DNA of 64,000 nt from Microbacterium arabinogalactanolyticum (lineage in GTDB: Bacteria; Actinomycetota; Actinomycetes; Actinomycetales; Microbacteriaceae), in assembly GCF_030268005.1 (NCBI RefSeq), contig NZ_BRZC01000007.1, positions 827,459-891,458 of the forward strand, read 5' to 3'. Both the position numbers and the translations under genes were made by a program. This document shows positions 26,103 through 33,897 of this stretch, piece by piece; the stretch's first letter is position 1, and each line of letters opens with the position of its first letter. The notes beneath the pieces were generated by a model. That model searched no databases. It was not told the origin of the DNA and worked only from the letters and a program-made list of their open reading frames with translations.

Positions 26103-28465
26103 ATCTGCACCGTAACAGCATCGACCCCCGGCGCGCTCAGACGCACGGCGGCGCCCTCCCCGCTGCGTGCGAACACGGCGAGCCGGCCGTCGTACGTGCT
26201 CCGCTGCAGGTCGCTGTACGACGTGACGTCGGCCAGGTCCCCGTTCTCCAGGCCGAGGATCCTGCCGCTCGACTCCACGGTCACCGGCAGCTCGCCCTTG
26301 ACCGGCCGACCGTCCACGTCGACCAGCTCGCACTCGATCTGGGCGACGCCGTCGATCGCGACGCCCGCGGCGCGACAGCGCCGCACGGCATCCGCCGGTG
26401 CCCGCCAGATCGAGACGTCGAGACGCGCCGGCTCCCCCGCGCGACGCAGCTCGTCACGCGCGACCACGTCGTCGCCGTCGCGCACCTCCAGCACGAGGAC
26501 GGCCTCGGATGCCGGGATCACCGCGGTCCAGAATCCGCCGTCGTCGTCGAAGGACAGCGGCACATCCGCCCCGTCACGCGTGAGCCGCGGTTCGCCGCCC
26601 GCGGCGAAGCAGGTCACCTCGACCGTCCCGGCATCCGCGTCCTGCCAGTGCCGCGAGACGGGATGCCGCCAGAACTCCTTGCGGTCCGCGGCATCCGGAG
26701 TCACGCGCACCGCGAGGTGCGCGACCGGCTCGTCCGCCCACCAGCTGCGTCGGAGATGCCAGCCCGGCTTGGCGAAACCGGCCATCGTGAGCACACCGGC
26801 ACCGGAGCCATGGACGGGCCAGCCGTGCGCCTCGCCCAGATAGTCGATGCCGGTCCAGAGGAACTGCCCCGCGATGAACGCGTTGTCGGTCACGGCGCGC
26901 CACTGCGCGTACCCGTGGCCGTTCTCGCTGCCGAGGAACGGCTTCTCCGGGAAGCGCAGATGATCCTCCTCGTAGAGGTGCTCCTTGTAGTTGTAGCCGA
27001 CCACGTCGAGGTCATCGAGCAGCCCGGTGCGGCTGCTCAGCTCGGGGAACGCCGCGGCGAGCGTCACCGGCCGGGTCGGATCGGCGTCCCGCACGATCGC
27101 GCCGAGTCGCCGCGCGATGGTGGTCAGCCGGCGGATGTCGGGACGGTTGGGGTCGTATCTGCGCTCCTCGGCGGGCTTCGCGGCGTCGTTGTTGCCCGTC
27201 ATCTCCTCGAACAGCGGGCTGGCGTACGGGTCGTTGGGGTAGTCGATCTCGTTGCCGATGCTCCAGGCGATGATCGACGGATGGTTGCGGTGCGCCTCGA
27301 TCTGCGCGCGGAGATCCCGCTCGTGCCAGTCGGGGAAGTGCGTGGCGTATCCCTCATGCCGGGGCGGGTAGACGTTGTGCCCCTGCCACCACTTGTTCTT
27401 CGGGCTCTCCCACTCGTCGAACGCCTCGTCGATGACGTACAGGCCCAGCGCGTCGCACAGCGCGTGCAGTTCGGCGGCGTGCGGGTTGTGCGCCATGCGC
27501 ACGGCGTTGCAGCCCATCTCCTTGAGCTTCAGCAGCCGTCGCAGCCAGACCGCGGCGGGCACGGCGACGCCGAAGCATCCGGCGTCCTCGTGCAGGCAGA
27601 CGCCCTTCAGGATGCGGGGCTCGCCGTTGATCGAGAAGCCGTGATCGGGATCGAAGGCGAAGGTGCGGATGCCGACGGTCTCCTGGCAGGACGCCGAGGC
27701 ACCGTCCCAGCTCAGCGTGGTGGTCAGCCGGTACAGCTCAGGCGCGGTGTCCGACCACAGGTCCGGATCTGCGATCCGCAGCTCGGAGCGGACATCGGCC
27801 GTCCCGCCCGCGGGGAGATCGACCGAGGTCTCGACGGCGTGCACGCGGTCGGATGCCAGCGAGCGCAGCTCATGCCGCACCTGAACCGTCATGGGCTCGT
27901 CGAGGGCGCCGTCGATCCGCTGCTCGACGTGCACGGTGGCCTCAGCGGCATTCGCTTCGGCCGTCGAGAAGCCGGTGCTGAGCACTCGCACCGGCCCGTG
28001 CACCTCCAGTGCGACCGGCCGCACGAGACCCGCCCCGTTGTACCAGCGCGAGTCGGAGATCTCGGTGCGGTCCACCCGCACGCTGATCACGAGGTCGTCA
28101 TCCAGAGCGTACGAGAGCAGCTCGGTCAGCTCGAACGAGAACGGGACATGGCCGTTCGGCCGGCCGCCGAGGTGGTAGCCGTTGACCCAGACGTCGGCGT
28201 TCTTGTACACACCGCCGAAGGCGAGCTCGACGCGCGAATCGGGGGCCAGGGCGAGCGACGACAGCGCGACGTGCGCGCGGTACCAGCCGATGCCACCCGG
28301 CAGGTAACCGGTGCCGCTGGAGTGCTCGGGCGCGAAGTCCTGCTCGATGCTCCAGTCGTGCGGCACCGCGACCGCGCGCCAGGAGGCGTCGTCGAAGCCC
28401 TTCATCCAGGCCTCGCGATGATCGGCGAGCGCGAAGCGCCAGTTGTCGACCGTGAACGTCTGCAC
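26099..28465 (-). CDS. beta-galactosidase-type GH2 (short form)
   Basis: A 788-residue cytoplasmic GH2 enzyme. It shows the sugar-binding jelly roll (VPHDWSIEQDF near 35; GGVYKNADVWVNGYHLG near 84), the Ig-like middle domain and a TIM barrel with acid/base Glu406 in WSIGNEIDYP and nucleophile Glu514 in FLGSENGHGYAQW. A C-terminal beta-domain follows (about 640-788). The nucleophile block SENGHGYAQWR differs from the LacZ type and is seen in GH2 subgroups of plant-glycan loci, so beta-galactosidase is likely but other beta-glycosidase activity is possible. Three bases separate it from the upstream DUF624 gene. Confidence 0.88.
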   Translation of the reverse strand: MQTFTVDNWRFALADHREAWMKGFDDASWRAVAVPHDWSIEQDFAPEHSSGTGYLPGGIGWYRAHVALSSLALAPDSRVELAFGGVYKNADVWVNGYHLGGRPNGHVPFSFELTELLSYALDDDLVISVRVDRTEISDSRWYNGAGLVRPVALEVHGPVRVLSTGFSTAEANAAEATVHVEQRIDGALDEPMTVQVRHELRSLASDRVHAVETSVDLPAGGTADVRSELRIADPDLWSDTAPELYRLTTTLSWDGASASCQETVGIRTFAFDPDHGFSINGEPRILKGVCLHEDAGCFGVAVPAAVWLRRLLKLKEMGCNAVRMAHNPHAAELHALCDALGLYVIDEAFDEWESPKNKWWQGHNVYPPRHEGYATHFPDWHERDLRAQIEAHRNHPSIIAWSIGNEIDYPNDPYASPLFEEMTGNNDAAKPAEERRYDPNRPDIRRLTTIARRLGAIVRDADPTRPVTLAAAFPELSSRTGLLDDLDVVGYNYKEHLYEEDHLRFPEKPFLGSENGHGYAQWRAVTDNAFIAGQFLWTGIDYLGEAHGWPVHGSGAGVLTMAGFAKPGWHLRRSWWADEPVAHLAVRVTPDAADRKEFWRHPVSRHWQDADAGTVEVTCFAAGGEPRLTRDGADVPLSFDDDGGFWTAVIPASEAVLVLEVRDGDDVVARDELRRAGEPARLDVSIWRAPADAVRRCRAAGVAIDGVAQIECELVDVDGRPVKGELPVTVESSGRILGLENGDLADVTSYSDLQRSTYDGRLAVFARSGEGAAVRLSAPGVDAVTVQI

Positions 28466-28469
28466 GCCC

Positions 28470-29111
28470 TCAGCCCTCCTCGGATGAGTGGATGTACCTG
28501 TCGAAGATCCGCGCGAAGAGCGTGCCGTCGACCACGGCGATGCCGCCGAAGCCGATCAGCAGCCAGAGGAGGCCGTAGCCGGTCGCCTGCGGCGAGAACA
28601 CCGTGACCGTCGCGCAGAGGACGATCACGGTCAGAGCGAAGAGGGTCGTCAGGGGGTGCCGCCAGGAGAGCAGGCGGGCGTTGCGCAGGGTCTCCCGGAT
28701 GCTGCCCTCGAACTTGGCGAGATACGGGAACACCCACAGCGTCATGACCACGACCAGGAAGACGATGATGTACCAGCCGGCGTACAGGACGAACTGCACG
28801 ACGGGATCGGTGACGAGAGCCGAGATGACCCCGTACCAGGCGACCAGCACCGCAGCGAGACCGAGCAGGATGCCCCAGATCGCGGTCGCCTGACGGAGGT
28901 TGCCGCGGAATGACCGCAGGTAGTCGCCGGTGATCGTCCGGTCGGTCCCCGTCGCGATGCGCATCGCGGTGAAGTTCAGGGCGGTCAGCGCGGCCCCGAT
29001 CGTGATCACGGGGAGTGCGGTCACGATGAACAGGATGTTGAGGATCATGACGTCGGCGATGCGCGTCAGCGTCCTCATCAGCGGCGAGTCGGCCGCGAAG
29101 ATGCTTCCCAT
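28470..29111 (-). CDS. DUF624 (YesL-like) membrane protein
   Basis: A 213-residue integral membrane protein with about five hydrophobic helices, starting MGSIFAADSPLMRTLTRIAD and including ILNILFIVTALPVITIGAAL and the block ALNFTAMRIATGTDRTITGDYLRSFRGNLRQA, typical of DUF624. Members are found beside CUT1 sugar importers, as YesL is in Bacillus subtilis pectin loci, but the function is unknown. It lies between the binding-protein gene, from which a strong hairpin separates it, and the GH2 gene. The longer upstream frame is rejected because it runs through the hairpin. Confidence 0.85.
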   Translation of the reverse strand: MGSIFAADSPLMRTLTRIADVMILNILFIVTALPVITIGAALTALNFTAMRIATGTDRTITGDYLRSFRGNLRQATAIWGILLGLAAVLVAWYGVISALVTDPVVQFVLYAGWYIIVFLVVVMTLWVFPYLAKFEGSIRETLRNARLLSWRHPLTTLFALTVIVLCATVTVFSPQATGYGLLWLLIGFGGIAVVDGTLFARIFDRYIHSSEEG

Positions 29112-29130
29112 TCCTGGTCCTCTCGTGGTG

Positions 29131-29163
29131 GCCGGGTGGGCCCGCGCGGCGGGCCCACCCGGC
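29131..29163 (-). terminator. 15-bp hairpin between binding-protein and DUF624 genes
   Basis: Exact 15-base arms (29131-29145 and 29149-29163) with a GCG loop, 15 bases after the binding-protein stop on the transcribed strand. It is very stable but lacks a U-tract, so it may act as a partial terminator or an mRNA 3-prime-end protector, giving more binding protein than downstream products. Confidence 0.6.
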
Positions 29164-29178
29164 GGTGGCGTGCAGTGA

Positions 29179-30738
29179 CTACTTGAGCGGGTGGTCCTTC
29201 GCCCAGGCGTCGACGTCCTTCTGCAGCGACGCGCGCACATCCTCGTAGCCGGCGTCCTTCAGCTTCTGGCGCATCTCCTTGATGGCCTTGGCCGGGTCGT
29301 CGAACTTGCCGTAGTTCAGCTGCGGGATGTACTCGGAGAGCACGGCGCCCATGGCGGCGAGCGTCGGGTCGATGCTGCTCTTGTCGATGATCAGCGTGGA
29401 GTACGGGTAGTCGCGGGCGACCTTGTCGAGGGCGCCGTAGATCTTGTCGCGGTCGGGGTCGTCGGTGACCTTGGCCGGCTCGAACTCGTCCATGCGGCCG
29501 GCCCAGAAGTTGGAGCCCAGGGAGTCCTTCGACGCGTCGTAGCCCTCGGGATACCCGAGCTTGCCGTCCTTCATCACGTAGTCGGTGCCCTCGATGCCGA
29601 AGTTGAGCAGGTCGTAGTCCGCCTTGTCGTTGCGGATCAGGTCGTACACCTGCAGCGCCTTCTCGGGGTGCTTGGAGTTCGCGCTGACGGCCATCGCGCC
29701 GTGCGTCTTGATGTCCTTGTAGAGGTTGCCGTTCTCCTGGCCCCAGTAGAACATCTTGGGCTCGGAGCCGGGCTGCTTGGTGGTCATGTTGTTCCAGATC
29801 TGCCCGATGAAGGTCTGGGTGTGGTGCTGGTCGGTGCCGGACAGCCCGGAGTAGAACTCCTCGCGGGTGTCGCCGTCGTAGTTCAGCGCGTCCTCGCGCC
29901 AGACGCCGAGCCTGTTCCACTCCTTGGCCAGTTCGGCGGCCTTCTCCAGCTCGTCGCCCTCCATGTACCAGGAGGTCACCTCGCCCGGGTCGGATTCCGA
30001 GGTGGTGAACGGCGCGTAGTTGCCCGCGCTCACGCCCTGCAGCGGCATCTGGTCGGTGTGCCCCTGCAGGTAGCCGGTGAGCACGGCGTCGTTCCCGCCG
30101 GTCGAGGCGACGTCCCACGGGTAGGCCTCGGGCTTGTTCTTCTTGATCCACTGGAAGTACTTCGTGAAGTCCTCGAAGGTGCTGATCGTGCCGTCGGCGA
30201 AGCCGGCCTCCTTCGCCCAGTCGCCGCGGTAGAAGAACCCGTGGTTGGTGTACTGGGTGTAGTCGTCCTCGGGGATGAACTGGATCTTCCCGTCGAGCTT
30301 GGTGAGGTCCCAGTCGCCGGACTTCTCGACCTGCGCCCAGGTCTTCGGCGCGTTGGCCTTGAGCATGTCCTCGCTGAGCGGGAGGAAGGCGCCCTTCTCG
30401 GCGTTCTCCCATCCGAACAGCCAGTCGGTCGCGGTCGTGATCAGGTCGACCTTGTCGTCACCCGAGAGCAGCTGCACGTTGTACTGCGTCTGCCAGTCGG
30501 CCCACTCGACGTAGAACAGGTCGAGCGTGGCGTTGGCCTGCTTCTTCAGGTTCGCGTTGAGCTTCTTGAGCATCGCCTCCAGACGCCCGTTGGTCGGCTT
30601 GTCGCCGAGCACGAGCATCGTGATCTTGGTCGGCTTGCTCGGGTCGTCCTCGCCGGATGCGGTGCAGCCGGCCAGCATGGTCATTCCGATCCCGAGGGTC
30701 GCGATGACCGCTCCGGCTTTGAGGATCCTTCTCTTCAT
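29179..30738 (-). CDS. sugar ABC importer substrate-binding lipoprotein (LplA/YtcQ type)
   Basis: A 519-residue exported binding protein. The signal is MKRRILKAGAVIATLGIGMT ending in lipobox MLAGC. The mature domain includes ITMLVLGDKPTNGRLEAMLK and YAPFTTSESDPGEVTSWYME. The length (over 500 residues) and the neighbouring LplB- and YtcP-type permeases fit the importer class that takes up large oligosaccharides such as rhamnogalacturonan or xylan fragments. The ATG at 30738 has AGGAG upstream; an earlier in-frame start is ignored because it precedes the signal peptide. In this locus the ligand is probably an arabinose/galactose oligosaccharide. Confidence 0.9.
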   Translation of the reverse strand: MKRRILKAGAVIATLGIGMTMLAGCTASGEDDPSKPTKITMLVLGDKPTNGRLEAMLKKLNANLKKQANATLDLFYVEWADWQTQYNVQLLSGDDKVDLITTATDWLFGWENAEKGAFLPLSEDMLKANAPKTWAQVEKSGDWDLTKLDGKIQFIPEDDYTQYTNHGFFYRGDWAKEAGFADGTISTFEDFTKYFQWIKKNKPEAYPWDVASTGGNDAVLTGYLQGHTDQMPLQGVSAGNYAPFTTSESDPGEVTSWYMEGDELEKAAELAKEWNRLGVWREDALNYDGDTREEFYSGLSGTDQHHTQTFIGQIWNNMTTKQPGSEPKMFYWGQENGNLYKDIKTHGAMAVSANSKHPEKALQVYDLIRNDKADYDLLNFGIEGTDYVMKDGKLGYPEGYDASKDSLGSNFWAGRMDEFEPAKVTDDPDRDKIYGALDKVARDYPYSTLIIDKSSIDPTLAAMGAVLSEYIPQLNYGKFDDPAKAIKEMRQKLKDAGYEDVRASLQKDVDAWAKDHPLK

Positions 30739-30800
30739 TGCGAGTCTCCTAGTGGTGTTCAGGGTGAGTGATTTCAGGGGTGAGGGGATTGCGGGGTGGC

Positions 30801-30816
30801 GCCCGCACATGCGGGC
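30801..30816 (-). repeat. small hairpin between permease and binding-protein genes
   Basis: GCCCGCA-ca-TGCGGGC, a 7-bp perfect stem in the 94-base gap after the YtcP-type permease stop. It is probably a processing or attenuation structure; no T-tract follows. Confidence 0.35.
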
Positions 30817-30832
30817 AGGGACGTCGGCGGGA

Positions 30833-31834
30833 TCAGCCCTTGACCGCTCCGATCGTGATGCCGCTGACGAAGTACTTCTGGACGAACGGGTAGAAGAGCA
30901 GGATCGGGCCGGTGGCGACCACGGCGCTGGCCATCTTCAAGGTGTTGGAGGGCAGGTCGCTGATGCTGACGTTGGCTCCGGCGACGGAGTTCCGCAGCGC
31001 GTTGGCCGTATTGATGATGTTGTACAGGTAGTACTGCAGCGGCTTGAACTCGACCGTGCTGCCCAGATAGAGGGACGACAGGTACCACTCGTTCCAGTAG
31101 GCCAGGGCGAGGAAGAGTCCGATGGTCGCGAGCGCGGGCTTCATCATCGGCAGCGTCAGCTGCGCGAAGATCCGGAAGTCGCCGGCGCCGTCGATCTTGC
31201 CCGACTCGACGATCTCGTAGGGCACCGTGCGCATGAAGTTCTTCATCAGGATGATCAGCCAGGGCGTCATCAGCAGCTGCAGGAACACCGCGAGGTAGCT
31301 GCCCCGCAGATGCAGCCCCTGCGTGATCCACAGGAACGTGGGGGCGAGCCCCGCGGAGAACAGCGTCGTGAAGTAGATGAAGAACGAGATGTGGTTCCGG
31401 AACGGGAAGTCCTGCCGGTACAGCGCGAACCCCGTCATCGCGATGATGAACAGGCCGATCGCCGTGCCGAGCACGGTCATGGTGACCGTGACGACGTAGG
31501 CGCCGATGATCTGCCTGGGCGCCTGGAAGATCAGTTCGTAGGCGGCGAGGCTGAACCCCTTCGGGAGCAGGCCGAACCCGTCCTTGCGGATGGCGGCCTC
31601 GCTCGAGAACGAGGCCGAGACGATCAGCACGAACGGCAGCAGGCAGAACAGCGCGAAGAGCGTGATCCACACGTACGAGATGCCGCGCAGCCAGCGGTCG
31701 CTCGCCGAGAGCCTGATCGAGCGCGGCCGCGGGGAGCGGGCGAACAGGCTCTTGTCCCGCGTGGGCAGCAGCAGGGTCTTCGTCGCGCCGGTGTCGGTGA
31801 CGGGCGGGTTCATCGTCAGGTCAGAAGAGGGCAT
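30833..31834 (-). CDS. sugar ABC importer permease (YtcP/LplC type)
   Basis: A 333-residue inner-membrane permease. A 50-residue polar N-terminus precedes the helix YVWITLFALFCLLPFVLIVS. The EAA loop is VPYEIVESGKIDGAGDFRIF, and the C-terminus FVQKYFVSGITIGAVKG is typical of LplC/YtcP subunits. It overlaps the LplB-type gene by 14 bases if the first ATG is used; an ATG at 31816 would remove the overlap. It forms the pore with the LplB-type protein. Confidence 0.92.
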   Translation of the reverse strand: MPSSDLTMNPPVTDTGATKTLLLPTRDKSLFARSPRPRSIRLSASDRWLRGISYVWITLFALFCLLPFVLIVSASFSSEAAIRKDGFGLLPKGFSLAAYELIFQAPRQIIGAYVVTVTMTVLGTAIGLFIIAMTGFALYRQDFPFRNHISFFIYFTTLFSAGLAPTFLWITQGLHLRGSYLAVFLQLLMTPWLIILMKNFMRTVPYEIVESGKIDGAGDFRIFAQLTLPMMKPALATIGLFLALAYWNEWYLSSLYLGSTVEFKPLQYYLYNIINTANALRNSVAGANVSISDLPSNTLKMASAVVATGPILLFYPFVQKYFVSGITIGAVKG

Positions 31835-32762
31835 AGTCCTTGTTCATCCTTCGAACGAGCCAGTTCGCCGTCATGACGATGGCGAAGCCGAACAGCGACT
31901 GGTACAGCCCCACGGCCGTGGAGGTCGTGAAGTTGTTCTGCGACATGACCATCCGGTACACGGAGGTCTCGATGATGTCGGTGGTGGAGAACAGCGCAGC
32001 GTTGTTGCCGACCAGGTTCCAGAACAGACCGAAGTTGCCGCTCATGATCCCGCCCAGCGAGAACAGGAAGAGGATGATGAACGTCGGCTTCAGGCTGGGC
32101 AGGATCACGTACCGGATGCGCTGCCAGGCGGATGCCCCGTCGATCTCGGCCGCCTCGAACAGTCCCTTGTCGATGCCCATGATCGCCGCGAAGTAGACGA
32201 TGGATCCGTAGCCGGTGCTCTGCCACAGGTGCACGATGATGATGATCAGCGGCCAGAGCCCGGCCATGCTGTAGATCTTGATCGGGTCGCCGCCGGTCTG
32301 CTTGATCAGCGTGTTCAGCGCTCCGCTGTCGTAGTTGAGCAGGTTGAAGGCGATCACGCCGATGAGCACGACCGAGATGAAGTAGGGCAGGAACATGACG
32401 CCCTGCGTGATCTTCTTGAAGAACTTCAGCCGCACCTCGTTGAACATGATCGCGATCGCGATCTGCAGCACGTTGCCGAGCACGATGAACGCGACGTTGT
32501 ACAGGATCGTGTTGCGCGTGAGATCCCACAGCATCCCGGACTTCACGAGGAACTCGAAGTTCTTGAACCCCACGAAGGGGCTGCCGAAGATGCCGTCGCG
32601 GTAGTTGAAGTCGGTGAACGCGATCCAGATGCCGGGCAGCGGCGCGTAGTTGAAGACGAGGAAGAACGCGATGGCGGGGACGCACATCAGGATCAGCATC
32701 CTGCTGCTCCTGATCTGCCCCCACAGCGACTTCCGTCGTCGTGGTGCTTGCGTCGGTATCAT
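31821..32762 (-). CDS. sugar ABC importer permease (LplB/YteP type)
   Basis: A 313-residue inner-membrane permease. The N-terminus is Lys/Arg-rich, and the first helix (SRMLILMCVPAIAFFLVFNY) is followed by PLPGIWIAFTDFNYRDGIFG, a signature of LplB-type subunits. The EAA loop is GLFEAAEIDGASAWQRIRYV. It is the first gene of the importer unit, 136 bases after the lipoprotein arabinanase gene on the same strand, and that gap holds repeats and a hairpin that look regulatory. Confidence 0.92.
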   Translation of the reverse strand: MIPTQAPRRRKSLWGQIRSSRMLILMCVPAIAFFLVFNYAPLPGIWIAFTDFNYRDGIFGSPFVGFKNFEFLVKSGMLWDLTRNTILYNVAFIVLGNVLQIAIAIMFNEVRLKFFKKITQGVMFLPYFISVVLIGVIAFNLLNYDSGALNTLIKQTGGDPIKIYSMAGLWPLIIIIVHLWQSTGYGSIVYFAAIMGIDKGLFEAAEIDGASAWQRIRYVILPSLKPTFIILFLFSLGGIMSGNFGLFWNLVGNNAALFSTTDIIETSVYRMVMSQNNFTTSTAVGLYQSLFGFAIVMTANWLVRRMNKDYALF

Positions 32763-32780
32763 CCCCCGCCTCTCTGCGCG

Positions 32781-32802
32781 ACCCGGTCGGCGTCGACCGG
32801 GT
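32781..32802 (-). repeat. 9-bp hairpin in the leader of the LplB-type importer operon
   Basis: ACCCGGTCG-gcgt-CGACCGGGT lies 19 bases before the permease start codon on the minus-strand leader. It could stabilise the 5-prime end or end transcription arriving from the upstream GH43/GH51 operon. Confidence 0.4.
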
Positions 32803-32814
32803 GGAATGAACAGG

Positions 32815-32840
32815 GATAAAACTAACCCCTGATTAAACTA
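32815..32840 (-). promoter_or_regulatory. direct repeats GATAAAACTA / GATTAAACTA before the LplB-type operon
   Basis: Two ten-base near-identical direct repeats, 16 bases apart start to start, lie in an AT-rich patch 53-78 bases before the permease start. On the transcribed strand they read TAGTTTTATC and TAGTTTAATC. Their spacing suggests paired protein contacts near a promoter; ROK-family control is possible. Confidence 0.45.
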
Positions 32841-32898
32841 GGGCCACGGTAGCAGAGGCCGGGTCGGCGAGACAAGGACTTTCTCGCGGCGGGTGCTG

Positions 32899-33897
32899 TC
32901 AGCCCGCAGACGGATGGACCGCCGGCCAGCCGTCCGTCCACTCCAGCGGCAGGATGCCGAGGGTCGGCACGCCCTCGGCGGCGCCGTCGTACCAGTGGAA
33001 GGCCAGCATCCCGCCCGAGACCGACTGGCCGCCGGGCCCGATGCGGTCGCCGTCGGTCGTGAGCACGACCGTGCCGCCGTCCTCGAGCAGCCTGCCGCCG
33101 TCGGCATCCAGGTAGGGGCCGCGGACGTCCTTCGACCGGCCGACGATGATCTCGTAGGTGCTGTCCACGCCCTTGCAGCAGAAGCCGCGCGAGGCGAACA
33201 GGTAGAACCAGCCGTGGTGGGGCACGATGTAGGGCGCTTCGATGGCGTTCTCGACCAGGCCCCGGTCGGCCAGCCGCAGCGGCTCGGCGTCGTCGGCGCG
33301 CAGTCCGCTCGGCCACTCGAGCTCCACCATCCGGATGCCGGAGGAGAACGACCCGAACGCCATCCAGGGCGTGCCGTCTGCGTCCTCGACGATGCCCGCG
33401 TCGATCGCGTTGAAGTCGGTGCCAGCGCTGCCGATCACCTCCCCGCGGTCGACCCACTCGTAGTCGGGGTCATCGGGGTCGAGAGTCGTGTTCGTCGCCA
33501 GCGCGATCACCGACCGATTGCTGCCGAAGGTGGACGCCGCGTAGTACAGGTACCAGGTGCCGTCGTGCCGGTAGAGCTCCGGCGCCCACAGGTTGTCGAC
33601 GCCGGGGACCGCCTCCTCCAGCCACGCCGGCTTCTGCTGCCACACCTCCCCCGCGTACTCCCAGTCCGCGCCGTCGTCGGAACGGCGGATCTGGATGTTC
33701 CCGTCGGCGATGCGGCCGTCGCCGGTGGAGTACACGAAGTCGCCGTCGTCGGTGTGCACGTAGGCGGGGTCGTGCACGAACACGTCGCCGCTCAGCTGCG
33801 GCGGTGCGGCGACCGCGGGTGCGCAGCCGGCCAGCGCGGCCGCCGCGGTGATGGCCGCGGCGGCCGCGCCGGCCAGGCGCAGGATCGAACGCCTCAC
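32899..33897 (-). CDS. arabinanase-type GH43 lipoprotein
   Basis: A 332-residue exported enzyme with a twin Arg near the N-terminus, an Ala-rich hydrophobic run and lipobox ALAGC (Cys25), so it is probably anchored on the outer face of the membrane. GH43 residues: Asp43 in VHDPAY (base), Asp166 in NAIDAGIV, and Glu220 in ENAIEAPYIV (acid). The blocks DNLWAPELYRHDGTWYLYYA, STFGSNRSVIALATN and SRGFCCKGVDSTYEIIVGRS are characteristic of alpha-1,5-L-arabinanases. The GTG at 33897 overlaps the GH51 stop as GTGA and was chosen; an ATG at 33918 in the same frame would add seven residues. It is the only cell-surface glycosidase in this operon. Confidence 0.9.
   Translation of the reverse strand: MRRSILRLAGAAAAAITAAAALAGCAPAVAAPPQLSGDVFVHDPAYVHTDDGDFVYSTGDGRIADGNIQIRRSDDGADWEYAGEVWQQKPAWLEEAVPGVDNLWAPELYRHDGTWYLYYAASTFGSNRSVIALATNTTLDPDDPDYEWVDRGEVIGSAGTDFNAIDAGIVEDADGTPWMAFGSFSSGIRMVELEWPSGLRADDAEPLRLADRGLVENAIEAPYIVPHHGWFYLFASRGFCCKGVDSTYEIIVGRSKDVRGPYLDADGGRLLEDGGTVVLTTDGDRIGPGGQSVSGGMLAFHWYDGAAEGVPTLGILPLEWTDGWPAVHPSAG

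Noticed and set aside
29191..30771. Plus-strand frame of 526 codons, Val/Leu-rich
   Set aside because: Antisense to the binding-protein gene, which has a signal peptide and lipobox.
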